Shown here one piece after another: positions 5,855 to 7,428 of a stretch of DNA of 7,428 nucleotides. Below the pieces are notes generated by a model that was not told the origin of the DNA, did not search any database, and saw only the letters and a program-made list of their open reading frames with translations. The stretch comes from Verrucomicrobiia bacterium. GTDB taxonomy: Bacteria > Verrucomicrobiota > Verrucomicrobiae > Limisphaerales > UBA11358. Every line of letters starts with the position of its first letter. Position 1 is the stretch's first letter. Location: the NCBI GenBank assembly GCA_030042375.1, contig JASHZU010000001.1:1-7428 (forward strand). Reading direction: 5' to 3'. A program made the position numbers and the translations under genes.

Positions 5855-7176
5855 AAATCACATTTAAAACCATCGAAGGTTCGGTCGTCGCGCCAAAAGG
5901 CTTTTCTGCGGGCGGCGTTTTCTGCGACATCAAACGGCTCGGCACGGGCAAAGGCTCGGACAAGGGACAGAAACGTGACCTGGCGCTGATTGTTTCCAAA
6001 GCGCCGGCCACGGTGGCGGGGATGTTCACGACCAACCAGATTTGCGCCGCGCCGGTGAAGGTGTGTATGGGACGAATCAAAAAAGGAATCGCGCAGGCGG
6101 TGGTCGTGAATTCGGGAAACGCCAATGCCTGCACCGGAAAGCAGGGATTGCGGGACGCGAAAGCGATGACGGAAATTGCGGCGCGGGAATTGAAGATTCC
6201 AGCGGAGAAAATTTTTGTCGGTTCCACGGGCAGAATCGGCATGACGCTGCCGATGGAAAATGTGGGGCGGGGAATTGTCGAAGCGGGGAAAGTTTTGGGC
6301 AATTCCACTGCCCACGCGGACCATGCCATGGAAGCGATCATGACCAGCGACACGCGGCCGAAACAGATTGCCGTTGAATTCGAGCTGGGCGGAAAGACGG
6401 TGCGCATCGGCGGCATGTGCAAGGGCGCGGGAATGATCCAGCCGGGCATGAGCGCCAACGGCCAACGGCCCGCCGCGCTGCCATTGCATGCCACGATGCT
6501 TTGTTTCATCACGACGGATGCGGCCATTGAGCAAAAGATATTGCAGGCTGCTTTGCGCGAAGCCGTCGCGCAAAGTTTCAATCGCATTACCGTGGATGGC
6601 GATATGAGCACGAATGACACGGTTTTGGTTTTGGCGAACGGGTTGGCGGAGAATGAGAAACTCAAGGCCCAAAACTCAAGGCTCAAAATTTTTCAAGCGG
6701 CATTGAACCATGTTTGCCTGGAACTGGCGAAGATGATTGTGCGGGATGGCGAAGGGGTTCATCGCATCGTGACGGTGCGGGTGAGCGGCGCGGAGACAGT
6801 TGCGGATGCCGACGCCGCGGCGCGGGCCGTGGGAAACAGCCCGCTGGTGAAAACGAGCTGGCACGGCGGCGATCCGAATTGGGGGCGCATCATTGACGCC
6901 ATCGGCTATTCGCCGGCGCACATTGTGGAAGAAAAAGTGGATATCGGGTACAGCGCGCCGGGGTCAAAGGATATTCTCTGGGGCCTGAAACGCGGGCAGC
7001 CCACGCAGGCGACGTTCAAGGAATTGTGCGCCGCCGCGGCGCCGAAGGAATTTGATTTGCACATCCGGCTGAATCTCGGCAAAGCCGGCGCGGTGATTTA
7101 TGCCGCGGATTTGACGGAGGATTACGTGAGCTTCAATAAAGGCGACGTGGAAGATCCGACGTCATTAGGAGGATAA
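5851..7176 (+). CDS. argJ: Bifunctional glutamate N-acetyltransferase / amino-acid acetyltransferase
   Basis: ArgJ transfers acetyl from N-acetylornithine to glutamate, and in bifunctional forms also makes N-acetylglutamate from acetyl-CoA, closing the acetyl cycle of arginine synthesis. Visible motifs are AGMFTTNQICAAPV (56-69), VVNSGNANACTG (85-96), STGRIGMTLPM (125-135), and the autocleavage region IGGMCKGAGMIQPGM (186-200) with the nucleophile T215 in HATML. Further on are TVDGDMSTNDTVLVLANG (247-264), VRDGEG (297-302) and GGDPNWGR (339-346). At 441 residues it is about 30-40 longer than typical ArgJ. The extra length includes an insert at about 201-213 just before the cleavage threonine, a lysine-rich stretch at 269-280 encoded by a 14-bp tandem repeat, and a C-terminal extension after YVSFN. 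No Shine-Dalgarno sequence is seen. The start overlaps the PhzF-like stop as ATGA. It is the last gene of the operon and ends 8 bases from a convergent gene. Whether it is mono- or bifunctional cannot be decided here. Confidence 0.96.
   Translation: MKITFKTIEGSVVAPKGFSAGGVFCDIKRLGTGKGSDKGQKRDLALIVSKAPATVAGMFTTNQICAAPVKVCMGRIKKGIAQAVVVNSGNANACTGKQGLRDAKAMTEIAARELKIPAEKIFVGSTGRIGMTLPMENVGRGIVEAGKVLGNSTAHADHAMEAIMTSDTRPKQIAVEFELGGKTVRIGGMCKGAGMIQPGMSANGQRPAALPLHATMLCFITTDAAIEQKILQAALREAVAQSFNRITVDGDMSTNDTVLVLANGLAENEKLKAQNSRLKIFQAALNHVCLELAKMIVRDGEGVHRIVTVRVSGAETVADADAAARAVGNSPLVKTSWHGGDPNWGRIIDAIGYSPAHIVEEKVDIGYSAPGSKDILWGLKRGQPTQATFKELCAAAAPKEFDLHIRLNLGKAGAVIYAADLTEDYVSFNKGDVEDPTSLGG
6658..6685 (+). 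repeat. 14-bp tandem repeat inside argJ
   Basis: Two adjacent copies of AAACTCAAGGC[C/T]CA lie at 6658-6671 and 6672-6685, differing only at their twelfth base. Because 14 is not a multiple of three, the copies are read in different phases, giving KLKAQ then NSRLK rather than a repeated peptide. The reading frame stays open, and recognisable ArgJ sequence resumes at FQAALNHVCLELAKMIVRDGEG. The region corresponds to a variable surface loop in ArgJ, so it should be tolerated. Confidence 0.8.
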
Positions 7177-7184
7177 AAGCGAAG

Positions 7185-7428
7185 CTATTGTTTTTTCCGC
7201 TTGCGGTCGAGCTTTTCAAATTCAGATTCCAGGCGCGGCAGGAGCATTTCTTTGGATAACATAGCCAGGGGAATTGCTAGCACTACCGCGGCGACGACGT
7301 CTGACAAGTGATGGGATTGAAGGGCGATGCGCGACCACATCACGCCGAGGGCAAAAATCGCAGCGACCGCACCCCAACCACGATGCACCAGCCATGCCGT
7401 CATAGCCAGCCCCGCGGCTGTGGCGGAG
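7185..7428 (-). CDS. C-terminal part of a PAP2-family membrane phosphatase (5' end outside window)
   Basis: The - strand frame is open from the right edge to a TAG at 7187-7185. The residues before an internal ATG at 7403 read SATAAGLA, which is what normally follows the PSGH core of PAP2 motif 2, so that motif lies just outside the window. Motif 3 is visible as SRIALQSHHLSDVVAA, with the catalytic His and its partner Asp in H-x3-D spacing. Two hydrophobic segments (GAVAAIFALGVMW and DVVAAVVLAIPLAML) flank it. The protein ends in a highly charged tail (ESEFEKLDRKRKKQ), probably cytosolic. PAP2 enzymes dephosphorylate lipid phosphates such as undecaprenyl pyrophosphate, phosphatidic acid or lipid A; which one cannot be told here. 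It is convergent with argJ, 8 bases apart, and has no obvious terminator of its own. Confidence 0.85.
   Translation of the reverse strand, partial: SATAAGLAMTAWLVHRGWGAVAAIFALGVMWSRIALQSHHLSDVVAAVVLAIPLAMLSKEMLLPRLESEFEKLDRKRKKQ

Noticed and set aside
7178..7196. Mini-hairpin AGC-GAA-GCT followed by a T-run between argJ and the PAP2 gene as a bidirectional terminator
   Set aside because: The stem is only three base pairs, far below what an intrinsic terminator needs, and the T-run is also the Lys-rich C-terminal coding of the PAP2 gene.

Overview
This is an ordinary-looking bacterial chromosomal segment, moderately GC-rich, with genes packed tightly on the + strand and one gene entering from the right on the - strand. 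The ribosomal pair L13-S9 followed by argC and argJ, tandem fibronectin III (FN3) modules on a probable secreted beta-helix-type protein, and an almost complete lack of Shine-Dalgarno sequences together suggest Verrucomicrobiota, perhaps the Pedosphaera/Limisphaerales side. That assignment is inference from gene order and protein style, not from a marker search.

Left edge (1-704): the C-terminal end of a larger, probably exported protein with two FN3 domains. A 111-base gap follows, carrying a good sigma70-type promoter whose predicted start leaves only about 8 bases of leader before rplM. Ribosomal block (816-1667): rplM and rpsI, separated by 15 bases that fall largely within a perfect 16-bp AT-rich palindrome, and closed by a textbook intrinsic terminator (1685-1717).

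Arginine block (1723-7176): a GNAT acetyltransferase starting 5 bases after the terminator T-tract, then argC, a short MgtE/CBS membrane protein, a class I SAM methyltransferase, a PhzF-like isomerase and argJ. Gaps are 16, 18, 0, 3 and -4 bases, so this is very probably one transcription unit. ArgC and ArgJ carry out the reductase step and the acetyl-recycling step of ornithine/arginine synthesis. The three genes between them have no obvious arginine role. Four of these genes (argC to the PhzF-like gene) lie in one reading frame, separated only by single stop codons and 0 to 6 sense codons.

Right edge (7185-7428): the C-terminal part of a PAP2-type membrane phosphatase, convergent with argJ.

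I found no CRISPR array, insertion sequence, tRNA, rRNA, phage or defence gene. No stretch over 300 bases lacks a gene. The points most worth a second look are an extra segment of about 13 residues directly before the autocleavage threonine of ArgJ, an MgtE-like protein lacking its cytosolic N domain and with a rewritten pore signature, and the same-frame gene string. I see no clear evidence of a wholly new biological system.
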